Below are positions 16,486 through 25,311 of a stretch of 64,000 bases of DNA, piece after piece. A model generated the notes under the pieces. It was not told the origin of the DNA, made no database searches, and was given only the letters and a program-made list of their open reading frames with translations. The translations under genes were made by a program, and so were the position numbers. Source of the DNA: Clostridioides difficile_D (GTDB lineage: Bacteria > Bacillota > Clostridia > Peptostreptococcales > Peptostreptococcaceae); assembly GCA_945861085.1 (NCBI GenBank), contig OX244046.1:4044919-4108918 (forward strand), written 5' to 3'. Numbering within the stretch: the first letter of the stretch is position 1; each line of letters begins with the position of its first letter.

Positions 16486-17400
16486 TTGAATACTAAACAA
16501 TTAGAATATTTTATATCTGTAGCAGAAACTCTAAGTTTTACCAAAACAGCAGAAAAATTCTATATTTCCCAAACTGCTGTTACACAGCAAATAAAAGCTT
16601 TAGAAGAACGAATAAATGTAACTCTATTTACAAGAAGTAAACGACATGTTGAACTAACACCAGCTGGGAAAGTTTTTTTATCTGAGGCTCGCACTATAAT
16701 AAAAAATATTAATGATGCTATTGCAAAAACACAACAATTTGCGCATGGTTTTTTTGGAACTTTGAGTATTGGAATCTTAATAGGATATGAAAAAAACAAA
16801 TTTCAACAATATTTAAAAGAATTTTCTAATACATACCCTAATATATCTATGGATATTTGTACTAATGAGATAACCGAACTTTTAAACTTAGTAAAAAATA
16901 ATTTTATGGACCTTGCCTTTGTTATTAATCCAGAAAATCAACCGTTAAAAGACTTTGAATATAAAACTGTAGAAAGATATTCTTTGGTAGCCCTTTTACC
17001 GTCTGGTCACCCACTTTATAATGAGGATTCTATCGATTTAATTGAACTACAGCATGATAAGTTTATTTTTGTAAAGGAAACAGGAGATGAGTATGGACAA
17101 AAATCCATGATACAAAATAGATATCGTGAAGCAGGGTTTGTGCCTAATGTGGTACAACGTTCAAATAATCTTAATACTATTGAGTCATTGGTAGCTTCTA
17201 ACATGGGGATATCCATTTTACCTTCATTTTGTGTTACAGATACAATGCTAGAGCGTGATATTGCAATAGTCCCTATAAATGAAGTACAAAATAGAATTGA
17301 GGTTGTAGTTGTATGGAATAAAAACAATACAAATCCAGCATTGGAAAAATTTATTTCTATAATGTCAACTGCCATTACCCTAAAGGGTAGTAGCTTGTAA
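16486..17400 (+). CDS. LysR-family transcriptional regulator
   Basis: A 304-residue LysR regulator with an N-terminal winged helix-turn-helix (LEYFISVAETLSFTKTAEKF then YISQTAVTQQIKALEERI) and a C-terminal periplasmic-binding-like effector domain (about 90-295, starting FGTLSIGILIGYE). It starts with TTG behind AGGGGTG. It is divergent from the LVIVD operon and probably regulates it in response to that operon's substrate. The IscB element begins immediately after its stop codon. The length is normal for the family, so insertion has not truncated it noticeably. Confidence 0.9.
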   Translation: MNTKQLEYFISVAETLSFTKTAEKFYISQTAVTQQIKALEERINVTLFTRSKRHVELTPAGKVFLSEARTIIKNINDAIAKTQQFAHGFFGTLSIGILIGYEKNKFQQYLKEFSNTYPNISMDICTNEITELLNLVKNNFMDLAFVINPENQPLKDFEYKTVERYSLVALLPSGHPLYNEDSIDLIELQHDKFIFVKETGDEYGQKSMIQNRYREAGFVPNVVQRSNNLNTIESLVASNMGISILPSFCVTDTMLERDIAIVPINEVQNRIEVVVVWNKNNTNPALEKFISIMSTAITLKGSSL

Positions 17401-17607
17401 AAAGCTAGTTGAATAGCCTAAGTTTACACTACGTTATGTAAGAATATATAGGTACTTTAGGATACTTCTCTAGTCCTAAACTCTACGGTATATCATTAAA
17501 CATCACTGATGGCAGGTGAAGTGTGGTATATTTAAAACCTTTCATAACATTGGCGAAGAGAGCTTACCACCGTAAGGTGAGGTTAAATTATCTGAAAGGA
17601 TTATACT
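17401..17607 (+). ncRNA. Predicted omega RNA (HEARO-type) of IscB
   Basis: IscB elements encode their guide RNA (omega RNA, first described as HEARO RNA) directly upstream of the nuclease gene, with the guide at its 5' end taken from flanking DNA. This 207-base non-coding stretch has the right place and size. It shows hairpins such as TTTAGGA/TCCTAAA (17456-17462 with 17474-17480) and CTTAC/GTAAG (17573-17577 with 17582-17586). The guide would derive from the last bases of lysR. RNA ends are not defined by sequence alone. Confidence 0.7.
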
Positions 17608-18960
17608 ATGGTATATGTAATTAATTTTGAAGGAAAACCATTAATGCCTACTACTAATGCAAAGGCTAGAAAATTATTAAAACAAAAGAAAGCTACTGTT
17701 AAAAGAGTTAATCCATTTATTATACAATTATTATATAAGACAGATACTGAATATATTCAAACTATAACATTGGGGATAGATAGTGGATATTTAAATATAG
17801 GATTTTCAGCTATAACAGATAGTAAAGAATTAATAGTTGGAGAAGTAAAATTGCTTCAAGGTATGAAAGATAGATTATTAGAAAAAAGTCAGTATAGAAG
17901 AATTAGGAGACAAAGGTTAAGATATAGAAAACCTAGATGGAACAATCGAAAAATAAAACAAGGATGGTTAGCACCAAGTTTACAACATAAATTGAATACC
18001 CATCTTAAATTTATAGATTATCTTAATTCTATATTGCCTATCAGAAATATAGTAATAGAGGTTGCCAACTTTGATATACAAAAAATTAAAAATCCTGACA
18101 TATCTGGAGTAGAATATCAACAGGGAGAACAAATGAGCTTTTGGAATGTAAGGGAATATGTGCTTCACAGAGATGGACACAAATGTCAAAATCCTAATTG
18201 TAAGAATAAGAGTAAAGAACAGATATTAGAAATTCATCATATTAAGTACAAGAGTGAAGGTGGTTCTGATGCTCCTAGTAATTTAATAACTTTGTGTAAT
18301 AAGTGTCATACATCTCCTAATCATAAAAAGGGTAAATTTCTGTATGATTGGTGTGAAAATGGTAAAAAGGTCAGAGGTTTTAGAGATGCTACATTTATGT
18401 CAATGATAAGATGGTACTTATTGGAACAGTTGAAAGAAAAATATACTAACATTAAAGCAACTTATGGTTATTTGACTAAAAATCATAGAATTGAACATGG
18501 TATAGAAAAAAGTCATTTTAATGATGCTTTTGCTATAGCTAAAGGTGTTAATCAAGTTAGAAATTTAGAAATATTTAAAGTTGAACAATCAAGATTAAAT
18601 AATAGAAGTCTTGAAAAATTCTATGATGCTAAATATATAGATAATAGAACTGGTGAGAAGGTTTCCGCAAGTGAACTTAATTGTGGAAGAAGGACTAGAA
18701 ACAAGAATTTAAATTCTGAAAATCTTAGAGTGTTCAGAGGTCAGAAAATATCTAAAGGTCAAAGAAGAATAAGGAAGCAAAAATCATTGTATCAGCCAAA
18801 TGACTTGATTAAATATGATAGAAATGTTTATACAGTTAAAGGTAGTCAGAATGAGGGTAAATACATAGCTTTAAAAGAAATCAAAAAAGTACCAAATGTA
18901 AAACTAATTAAGCCATATATCTTTAAGAAGGGGTTAAATTGGAGTCATGGATTATATTAG
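17608..18960 (+). CDS. iscB: IscB RNA-guided nuclease
   Basis: This 450-residue protein is a member of IscB, the family from which Cas9 arose. The N-terminal PLMP domain is literally present (GKPLMPTTNAKARKLL). RuvC-I has Asp58 in LGIDSGYLNIGF. An arginine-rich bridge helix follows at about 93-112 (KSQYRRIRRQRLRYRKPRW), and RuvC-II has Glu151 in IVIEVANFD. The HNH domain (about 185-240) has CQNPNC, EIHHIKY and LCNKCH, with catalytic His210/211. RuvC-III has His303 and Asp306 in SHFNDAFAIA. All catalytic residues are kept, so an omega-RNA-guided double-strand nuclease is expected. Its last 14 bases overlap the transposase gene. Confidence 0.92.
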   Translation: MVYVINFEGKPLMPTTNAKARKLLKQKKATVKRVNPFIIQLLYKTDTEYIQTITLGIDSGYLNIGFSAITDSKELIVGEVKLLQGMKDRLLEKSQYRRIRRQRLRYRKPRWNNRKIKQGWLAPSLQHKLNTHLKFIDYLNSILPIRNIVIEVANFDIQKIKNPDISGVEYQQGEQMSFWNVREYVLHRDGHKCQNPNCKNKSKEQILEIHHIKYKSEGGSDAPSNLITLCNKCHTSPNHKKGKFLYDWCENGKKVRGFRDATFMSMIRWYLLEQLKEKYTNIKATYGYLTKNHRIEHGIEKSHFNDAFAIAKGVNQVRNLEIFKVEQSRLNNRSLEKFYDAKYIDNRTGEKVSASELNCGRRTRNKNLNSENLRVFRGQKISKGQRRIRKQKSLYQPNDLIKYDRNVYTVKGSQNEGKYIALKEIKKVPNVKLIKPYIFKKGLNWSHGLY

Positions 18961-19348
18961 TAGAAATCATTCTAAGTATTTGTTATTAGTACATCTGATA
19001 TTTGTATGTAAATACAGAAAAAATTTGCTAATTAAATTTGGCGATGAAATTAAACATATTCTTAGTGATGTAGCAAAAGAAAAAGATTTGATCATGGTTG
19101 AAATGGAAGTTGATAAAAATCATGTGCATCTATTAGTTAAATACAGACCAACAGTTTCTATATTGGAGATAGTAAGATGGTTCAAGCAGATTTCAACTTA
19201 TAGAATTTGGCGAATTAATAATAATCAATTATACCTTAACAAATATTTTTGGAAGGAAAAGACTTTTTGGTTAGATGGATATTTTGCTTGTAGTATAGGT
19301 GCTATTTCTAAGGAAACTATTGAAAGATATATACATAATCAGGGATAA
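18947..19348 (+). CDS. tnpA: Y1 (HUH) transposase TnpA of IS200/IS605 type
   Basis: The 133-residue protein has the HUH metal-binding motif (KNHVHLLV, His59 and His61) and a single catalytic tyrosine near the C-terminus (Tyr128 in ETIERYIHNQ). It has the length of IS200/IS605 single-strand transposases. It overlaps iscB by 14 bases, so the two are coupled. It should excise and insert the element as single-stranded DNA using hairpins near the ends. Many IscB loci lack a transposase, so this copy is potentially autonomous. Confidence 0.92.
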   Translation: MDYISRNHSKYLLLVHLIFVCKYRKNLLIKFGDEIKHILSDVAKEKDLIMVEMEVDKNHVHLLVKYRPTVSILEIVRWFKQISTYRIWRINNNQLYLNKYFWKEKTFWLDGYFACSIGAISKETIERYIHNQG

Positions 19349-19356
19349 GCTTACAT

Positions 19357-19379
19357 CCACTAACCTAAAGGTATAGTGG
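19357..19379 (+). repeat. Right-end hairpin of the IscB element
   Basis: CCACTA (19357-19362) pairs with TAGTGG (19374-19379), and the inner ACCT/AGGT extends the stem with a bulge. An imperfect hairpin just after tnpA is the usual transposase recognition structure at an IS200/IS605 right end. Confidence 0.65.
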
Positions 19380-19414
19380 TTTTACGCCTTATCTTATAAA
19401 AATTGATTAATATT

Positions 19415-19460
19415 GATTATAAAAATAGCATTAGCCACTTTTATATGGTTAATGCTATTT
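19415..19460 (-). terminator. Terminator after the truncated permease gene
   Basis: A 15-base stem (AAATAGCATTAGCCA at 19423-19437, complement at 19446-19460, one mismatch) is followed on the minus strand by TTTTTATAAT. It may also work weakly for lysR on the plus strand, from which it is now separated by the IscB element. Confidence 0.65.
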
Positions 19461-19634
19461 CTACTTACTTATTATTTAGTTTTTAATTTGCTATTTAATA
19501 ATAGTATAAAAAGAACTGCATTTAACAACTATAAGTCTTTTCCCAGAAATGTCATTAAATAAATCAAGTCTAGAAATATTTATATGTATTGTTTAAGTAA
19601 AAATTTATTTTAATACTTCTTATTACTATTTTTA

Positions 19635-20618
19635 TTATTCAAATAAACTAATGCTATTTATATCTAGTACTCTAGCTCCAAATGTACCTAATATTAATCC
19701 TATAGGTATTGAAATACTGTATAAACTCAATAGCTCTTGTAATATTAATTTGAATATTTTGAAATTATTATATCCTACAGCTCTTAAAATTCCATATTCA
19801 CTAATTCTTTTATATATAGAAATATTAAATATTCCATATATAACTATTCCACATATAAAACTCATAATAAGCACTACTTGCATATCTTTTAAATTTATAG
19901 AAGCATTTGAAATCTCAAGATCTGCCATATCTCTATTTATAATGGTATTTTTATCTTTTATATTAAGATTTTTGCATATTTTATTTACCTCATTATATAT
20001 GTCTGTTCCTTCTTTAAAGCTTGCATATGCTTGTATTTGTGAATAATTATCCAAATCTATAGGTATAAATAAATCTAATCTAGCAGCTGACTTTTCTAAA
20101 GCTCTATCACTTATTATTCCAACTAATTTAAATGTTTCTTCCTCTGTTTCACCTTTGTCATTGTAAACTTTTAATGTTATTTCTTGTCCTACTTCTGGTT
20201 TTATACCAAAATTTCTTAAAGCCCACTCTTCTGCTACCATTTCATTCTTCTTTTCTGGAAGCCTACCTTTTACTACCTTAGAATTACTCGTTATATAACT
20301 ATTGTTTGCTCCTACTATATCTATACTTTGACGTTCCTCACTTGAGGTTTGTTTATACACCGAAGTTAATCCAAAATTTTCTATTGTATTATTTTTTTCT
20401 AACATTTTTATTTGATTTTTATTTATTTCCTCAAAGTTAACACTATAGATTCCATTTTCATATTTCATATTTTGAAGTTCGAGATTATTATTAGTTGCAT
20501 TTAAAATACTAACTCCTACGATAAGAGCTATTGAAAGTACTATACTTATTGAAATTGATATAGACCTTCCTTTATACGCTTTTATATATTTATTTGATAG
20601 GTTTAATTTTTTTTTCAT
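19635..20618 (-). pseudogene. Truncated FtsX-like ABC transporter permease
   Basis: About 327 residues of an ABC permease of the FtsX/MacB type. There is one N-terminal membrane helix (SISISIVLSIALIVGVSILN), a large extracytoplasmic domain, and then two helices (VVLIMSFICGIVIYGIF and LYSISIPIGLILGTFGARVL). The frame stops before the fourth helix, and the second half seen in larger antimicrobial-peptide exporters of this class is missing. No cognate ATPase is next to it. The start at 20618 follows AAGGGGGT; the longer frame reads through a hairpin at 20643-20670. It is probably a decayed permease. Confidence 0.6.
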
Positions 20619-20871
20619 ATTTTTACCCCCTTGTAAAGATATAAGCCATTTCATTTTAAAGAAATGGCTTATATTTTTTAATCTCATTAATATATAAGAT
20701 TTTCTAATAAATTAATTTTATATTTTTAATTGCACAATCTATAGGCGATGAATTATGATAATTATTTGTTATCAATTTATTTATAATTTTACATATTGGC
20801 TTAGTACAGAAATAGTATAAGTCATACCCTTCACATCTTTACTATGAACTCTACAATTTCATCTTTTAAAA

Positions 20872-20948
20872 AGGATGTTACCTTGTATAAAAAAGATTTG
20901 ATAATTTTTATCATTTCTAAATCTTCTATGTTTACAAGATAACATCCT
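20872..20948. repeat. 77-base imperfect inverted repeat in an otherwise empty region
   Basis: The sequence can fold end to end: AGGATGTTA (20872-20880) pairs with TAACATCCT (20940-20948), TTGTA with TACAA, AAAGATTT with AAATCTT, and the centre is a TGATAA/TTATCA dyad. It could be a structured RNA, a terminator or a small miniature element. The rest of 20688-21239 shows no gene. Confidence 0.5.
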
Positions 20949-21239
20949 ATACTTTCTTTTTCAACAGTTTTATCTCAACTGGGCATTTTAGTTCTCCAAC
21001 TGGAATGCTTTTTCGAATATATTTATTATAATCTTGTCTATATATTTTACTCTATTTTCTTTAGATTATTTCAATTAACTGTTCTCTTTGTTATCATCAA
21101 TATCTCTATCCATTTACATTAGTGTGGTGTAATTAATATTTCATCTTAGAAAATGATAACTTATAATCTATTACTTTTACTAATAATAAACTTTTTAACA
21201 AGCCTTCATTTTTTAATAATCTTATTCTATATAAAAATA

Positions 21240-22232
21240 CTATCTCAATATATCTACTTTTTCATTATTCATCAATCTAAATACATGACTTGTACTTACT
21301 AAAGAATTATCTCCATAAGTTGTATGGGCTAACACCGAACTAGCAACCCCAAACTCAACTATATCTTCATTACTCATATTTTCCAAATATGAATATATAA
21401 TTCCTGCCACATATCCATCTCCAGCACCAACCCTGTCATATATTTCTAACTTATATTCTTTACTTTCAAAATAACCATCATTATTTGATATATATCCCCT
21501 TATAAATCTATTGTTCATATCATCAAACCTTCTCATAGTTCCAGCTACAATATCTATATCATACTCTTTTTTAATCAATTCTGAACTCGATTTTATATCT
21601 AAATTATCTACATTAAGAATTTTATTTATATCTCTATAACTAGCAAATAATCCGTGGCAATATGGTAGTATTTTCTTATAATCATCTACTAAATCATCAT
21701 AAGTCTTTTTTGGATTTAGCGATTGTCTAAAATTAAAATCAAAGAATACTTTTATCCCCTTTTCATAAGATTTTTTAGATAATTCTAAAGCAATCTCTTT
21801 AACTGAATCTGTAAGTTGCATAGCAATACCACAAATATGGACTACATCAATTCCTTCTAGACATTTATCAATATCATAGTCTTGTAGTTTACTCTCACAA
21901 AATGAACTATTTAACCTATTTAAATAAGTCACTTCTGAAGGCCTTTCTCCATATCCACTTTCAAGAAAGTATACTCCTATATGATTTCCTCCATATGTAA
22001 TAAAGTCATCTTTTACCCCAAGCTTTCTTATATTTGCACTTGATGCTTTACCTACATTATTACTGGGCAACTTTGTCAACATATAGGTATTGTATCCAAA
22101 GTTTTTAAGCCCAGATAATATATTTAATCCCGTACCTGTAATTACATAATTTAGTTCATTAGTTTGTGTTAAGAACTTGTAGTCAGGTACTGAAAGTCTC
22201 ATCATTATTTCACCAAAAGCTAATATATTCAT
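21240..22232 (-). CDS. kdgK: PfkB-family sugar kinase, likely 2-keto-3-deoxygluconate kinase
   Basis: The 330-residue protein is a ribokinase/PfkB-family kinase. Its start (MNILAFGEIMMRLSVPDYKF) and the GTGLNILSGLKNFG motif are typical of KDG kinases. The C-terminal anion-hole motif is DRVGAGDGYVAGI, with the catalytic Asp in GAGD. It would phosphorylate KDG to KDPG, the substrate of the aldolase encoded five bases upstream. It is the last gene of the operon running down from 27842. KDG kinase is the best guess given the neighbours; other keto-sugar substrates are possible. Confidence 0.85.
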   Translation of the reverse strand: MNILAFGEIMMRLSVPDYKFLTQTNELNYVITGTGLNILSGLKNFGYNTYMLTKLPSNNVGKASSANIRKLGVKDDFITYGGNHIGVYFLESGYGERPSEVTYLNRLNSSFCESKLQDYDIDKCLEGIDVVHICGIAMQLTDSVKEIALELSKKSYEKGIKVFFDFNFRQSLNPKKTYDDLVDDYKKILPYCHGLFASYRDINKILNVDNLDIKSSSELIKKEYDIDIVAGTMRRFDDMNNRFIRGYISNNDGYFESKEYKLEIYDRVGAGDGYVAGIIYSYLENMSNEDIVEFGVASSVLAHTTYGDNSLVSTSHVFRLMNNEKVDILR

Positions 22233-22236
22233 AAAT

Positions 22237-22977
22237 CTATCCCAATAATTCTTTCATTATTTTATAAAGTACTTCTATATCTTCCACTTTTGTATCACCT
22301 GTTTCTTTATCGATTATTGATGTATAAACATGAGGTATAACTTTTTCTACACCAGCATCAAGTGCAATTTGAACTATCTCTTTAAAGTTATCTAAGTCTA
22401 TACCTCCTGTTGGCTCTAGATAAAAATTATGCTTTGCACAAGCTTTTGCAACTTCTATATATTCATCCTTTGTTTTAAGTCCTCCCATAGGGAAAAATTT
22501 AATTGAGCTTCCTCCCATATCTTTCATCATGGCTATTGCTGTTTCTATAGGAACTATACCATCTTTTTCTTTTGAACTTAATGGACCTGTAGATATTTTT
22601 ACAAATCCTGGTTTACCAGTTGGAGAAACTAATCCATTTATTATACTATCATTTTGACCAAGCAATACTCTAGATGTAGCCACACCTGTAAACACTTGAT
22701 TTATATGTTGTGGCTGAAGTTCTTTAGAAATCTGAGATACCATATTTGACTGATTTGGGTCTCCAGCTCCAAGTCCAACAGATACTGCATTATCTATTTC
22801 TTTTGAGTATTTTTTCATATCTTCAATAGCTGATTCTACAGTGCTATAATTCTTCGATAATACTCCTACTAGTACATGACCATCACAAGCATCATATACT
22901 TCTTTAGCATTTTTTATGCTTCCTGCAAGAACATTTAAACAAACTCTATTTTTATAATATTGTGGTATACAATTCAT
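22237..22977 (-). CDS. DgaF-like KDPG aldolase
   Basis: A 246-residue protein of the KDGP aldolase family that includes Salmonella DgaF, which splits keto-deoxygluconate-6-phosphate in D-glucosaminate breakdown. Recognisable stretches are RVCLNVLAGSIKNAKEVYDA, GLVSPTGKPGFVKISTGP, GGSSIKFFPMGGL (probable Schiff-base Lys) and LEPTGGIDL. It is unrelated in sequence to the Eda-type aldolase at 3156. The start at 22977 follows GGAGGG at a spacing of seven. DgaE-like and kinase genes flank it in the same operon. Confidence 0.8.
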   Translation of the reverse strand: MNCIPQYYKNRVCLNVLAGSIKNAKEVYDACDGHVLVGVLSKNYSTVESAIEDMKKYSKEIDNAVSVGLGAGDPNQSNMVSQISKELQPQHINQVFTGVATSRVLLGQNDSIINGLVSPTGKPGFVKISTGPLSSKEKDGIVPIETAIAMMKDMGGSSIKFFPMGGLKTKDEYIEVAKACAKHNFYLEPTGGIDLDNFKEIVQIALDAGVEKVIPHVYTSIIDKETGDTKVEDIEVLYKIMKELLG

Positions 22978-23049
22978 ATTTATTCCCTCCATTGGTAAAA
23001 TTCAATTTATTAAATCATTATAACGTCACTTATTCTATTCTCTATTTTT

Positions 23050-24159
23050 CTACTTCTCTATTATCTCTTTTATTTTATTATAGATTATATCTAAATCACT
23101 TCCAGTTACACTCCTTATATCAATCTCAATCTTACTTTCATTAGCCTTATAGTCCCTAGTGTATATGGCTATCTCTCCACCTCTAAGTTCATTTATAATT
23201 TGTTGTGTTGACTTATTTATTATATCTTCATTAAAGTCAATTTCTCCACGAAGTATTTCTCTACCTGCTGAATCTCTAGTTATACTAGCACTCACTCCCT
23301 TTAGAGTATTTATCTTATCTATAAATGGATTTAGCTTGTCCGCCATTTCTTTTAAAGTTACCTTATCATTATTTATATATCTCTCAATTGCGTATGTTAG
23401 ACCTATGATATTTTCTTTTCCTATTTTCATAGCCCTTCCTATACCCTTTGATTGAAGCTTTACATTATCTATGTATTTTTTCTTACCTATTACTAACCCC
23501 GAGCTAGGACCCTCTATAGCCTTAGCACCACTGTATATTACTAGGTCTGCTCCCAATTCATAATATACATTTAAATCTTCTTCTGCCGCTGCATCTACTA
23601 TCAAAGGTAAATTATATTCTTGGGAAACTTGCACTGCATCTAACACACTTAGCATACTCTTTTGGACGCAATGATGAGATTTAATATACATAATTGCTGC
23701 TGTATTTTCATTTATCTCTCTTATTATATGTTCCTTGTTACACATATTAGCATAACCAGCCTCAACAACTTCTCCTCCTCCAAGTCTTATCATTACTTCT
23801 ACTGGAACTCCATAATCAACATTGTGCCCCTTTGGAATTATTATTTCCCTTTTAACTTGTTTTTTAGGATTATTTACATTGTAAACTAGACTCATATCAT
23901 CTTTTGCTATTACTGCTCCCACACTCTGTGCAATCCCAGCAGATGCACTAGAAACTATCAGTGCACTTTCACACCCTAATAAATTTGCTATATATTCACC
24001 TGTTTTATTTACAAGTTCTTCTATTATAAAGAAATTTTTACACCCTTCACCTATTGCTTCAATAACTTCATTATCTACTGTTGATACTCCTAGTATAGTC
24101 ATCTTTCCTGAAGCATTTATAACTCGTCTTACAGAGTACTTTTCAAATATACTACTCAT
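23050..24159 (-). CDS. DgaE-like PLP enzyme (SelA-related ammonia-lyase)
   Basis: A 369-residue PLP-dependent enzyme of the SelA-related family that contains DgaE, the D-glucosaminate-6-phosphate ammonia-lyase. Marks include YSVRRVINASGKMT, the LGCESALIVSSASAGIAQ cofactor region, PLIVDAAAEEDL, and the PLP lysine in LVIYSGAKAIEGPSSG. It would remove ammonia from an amino sugar acid phosphate to give keto-deoxygluconate-6-phosphate, the substrate of the DgaF-like aldolase encoded next. It is not selenocysteine synthase: length, context and active-site surroundings fit the related family. Confidence 0.8.
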   Translation of the reverse strand: MSSIFEKYSVRRVINASGKMTILGVSTVDNEVIEAIGEGCKNFFIIEELVNKTGEYIANLLGCESALIVSSASAGIAQSVGAVIAKDDMSLVYNVNNPKKQVKREIIIPKGHNVDYGVPVEVMIRLGGGEVVEAGYANMCNKEHIIREINENTAAIMYIKSHHCVQKSMLSVLDAVQVSQEYNLPLIVDAAAEEDLNVYYELGADLVIYSGAKAIEGPSSGLVIGKKKYIDNVKLQSKGIGRAMKIGKENIIGLTYAIERYINNDKVTLKEMADKLNPFIDKINTLKGVSASITRDSAGREILRGEIDFNEDIINKSTQQIINELRGGEIAIYTRDYKANESKIEIDIRSVTGSDLDIIYNKIKEIIEK

Positions 24160-24176
24160 ACAATAGTTTCTCCCTT

Positions 24177-25310
24177 CTACTCATTCTCTTCTATAGACTC
24201 GCCTATATTCAAATATTCTCCATTAACTACTACCGCTCTTGGCTTTATAGATGTGCTTGTGATTACTGACTTACTCAAAGAATCTTGAAGTTCTTTTTCT
24301 TCATTGACCACATCAAATATAGTTAAATCAGCATCATATCCTTCTTTTATTAAACCTTTATTTTTTAAACTTATTGCATCTGCTGCATTCTTAGTAACTT
24401 TATTTATTGTATCTTCAAGTGAATAGCCCATATATATAAACTTTTCCATTGTTGTAGACAGGTTATAGACTGGACCATTTATTCTGTTTTTAATATATAT
24501 ATCTGTACTTATGGTGTCTGGAAAAATCCCTGCATCCTTAGATTTCATTGCAACATCTATACTAAAACTTTCTGTACCATGACCTACATCAAGGATTATA
24601 CCTCTTTCTCTAGCTTCTATGATTTCCTTTTTAACCTCATTACCTCTAAGTATTCCATTTGGCTTTCCATTATATATATGAGTTAATATATCTCCTTTTT
24701 CCATATAGTCGAATATATCTTCTATTGTCGGAGGAGAACTCCCAAAGTGAACCATCATAGGTAGATTAAGTTCATTTTTTATTCTTTTAGCTACTTTTAA
24801 AGGTTCAACACCGTTTGAAATTACAACACTTTTACTCATTCTAGCTTTGATTCCAACAACAAAATCTTTGTATTTTTTAACTGCACTTTTAAGTTCATAT
24901 TCATCAACATTCATCATATTTGAAAGTTCATCTTGAGATGTTATTCCCTGCTTAGCAATATTTATTAAAGCATATACATTTGTCTTATATTTTTTAGTAT
25001 CTTCATAAAATTTACCTATATCTAAAGCTCCTGTTGTTCCTGCATCTACTACAGTAGTAACACCGCTTTTTATTCCAACCTCATCTGGATAATCCTTATA
25101 AAGGTCTAGTCTTTCATAGCAGTGCGTATGTATATCTATCCACCCTGCACTAATAAATTTTTCTCCATCTAGATTTATAATTTGTTTTGCCTGATACTTA
25201 GAAGCATCTATCTGATTTTTTACTTCTATTATTTTATCGTCTAATATAGCTATATCAATTATACTTTTATCTACTGTTTTTCCACCTTTTATTAATATGT
25301 CTATCTTCAC
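24177..25310 (-). CDS. Amidohydrolase/deacetylase-family metallohydrolase
   Basis: The 377-residue enzyme belongs to the amidohydrolase superfamily. It has the HxH metal motif in AGWIDIHTHCYERL, histidines at MVHFGSSPP and ILTHIYNG, and the catalytic Asp region TISTDIYIK. I recall it as the family typified by Enterococcus EF_0837, found next to DgaE/DgaF-like genes. It starts at GTG one base before the previous gene's stop region, so translation is coupled. Likely reaction: removal of an N-acyl group before deamination by the DgaE-like enzyme; this is inference from the neighbours. Confidence 0.8.
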   Translation of the reverse strand: MKIDILIKGGKTVDKSIIDIAILDDKIIEVKNQIDASKYQAKQIINLDGEKFISAGWIDIHTHCYERLDLYKDYPDEVGIKSGVTTVVDAGTTGALDIGKFYEDTKKYKTNVYALINIAKQGITSQDELSNMMNVDEYELKSAVKKYKDFVVGIKARMSKSVVISNGVEPLKVAKRIKNELNLPMMVHFGSSPPTIEDIFDYMEKGDILTHIYNGKPNGILRGNEVKKEIIEARERGIILDVGHGTESFSIDVAMKSKDAGIFPDTISTDIYIKNRINGPVYNLSTTMEKFIYMGYSLEDTINKVTKNAADAISLKNKGLIKEGYDADLTIFDVVNEEKELQDSLSKSVITSTSIKPRAVVVNGEYLNIGESIEENE

Positions 25311-25311
25311 T

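Larger units (their letters stand above)
17401..19381 (+). mobile_element. IscB-carrying IS200/IS605-family element
   Basis: The element comprises a roughly 200-base 5' non-coding region (predicted omega/HEARO RNA), iscB, an overlapping Y1 transposase gene and a right-end hairpin at 19357-19379. Typical for the family, there are no long terminal inverted repeats or target duplications, so the exact left end (close to 17400) cannot be fixed. It sits between lysR and the next minus-strand terminator. Both genes look intact, so the element may still be mobile. Confidence 0.85.

Noticed and set aside
17401..18960. CRISPR-Cas9 locus
   Set aside because: The nuclease is 450 residues with a PLMP domain and a transposase next door, and no repeat-spacer array is present in the window: it is IscB, not Cas9.
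23050..24159. Call as selenocysteine synthase SelA
   Set aside because: The sequence is SelA-related, but the operon has sugar-acid genes and the protein is shorter than SelA; the DgaE-like family fits better.
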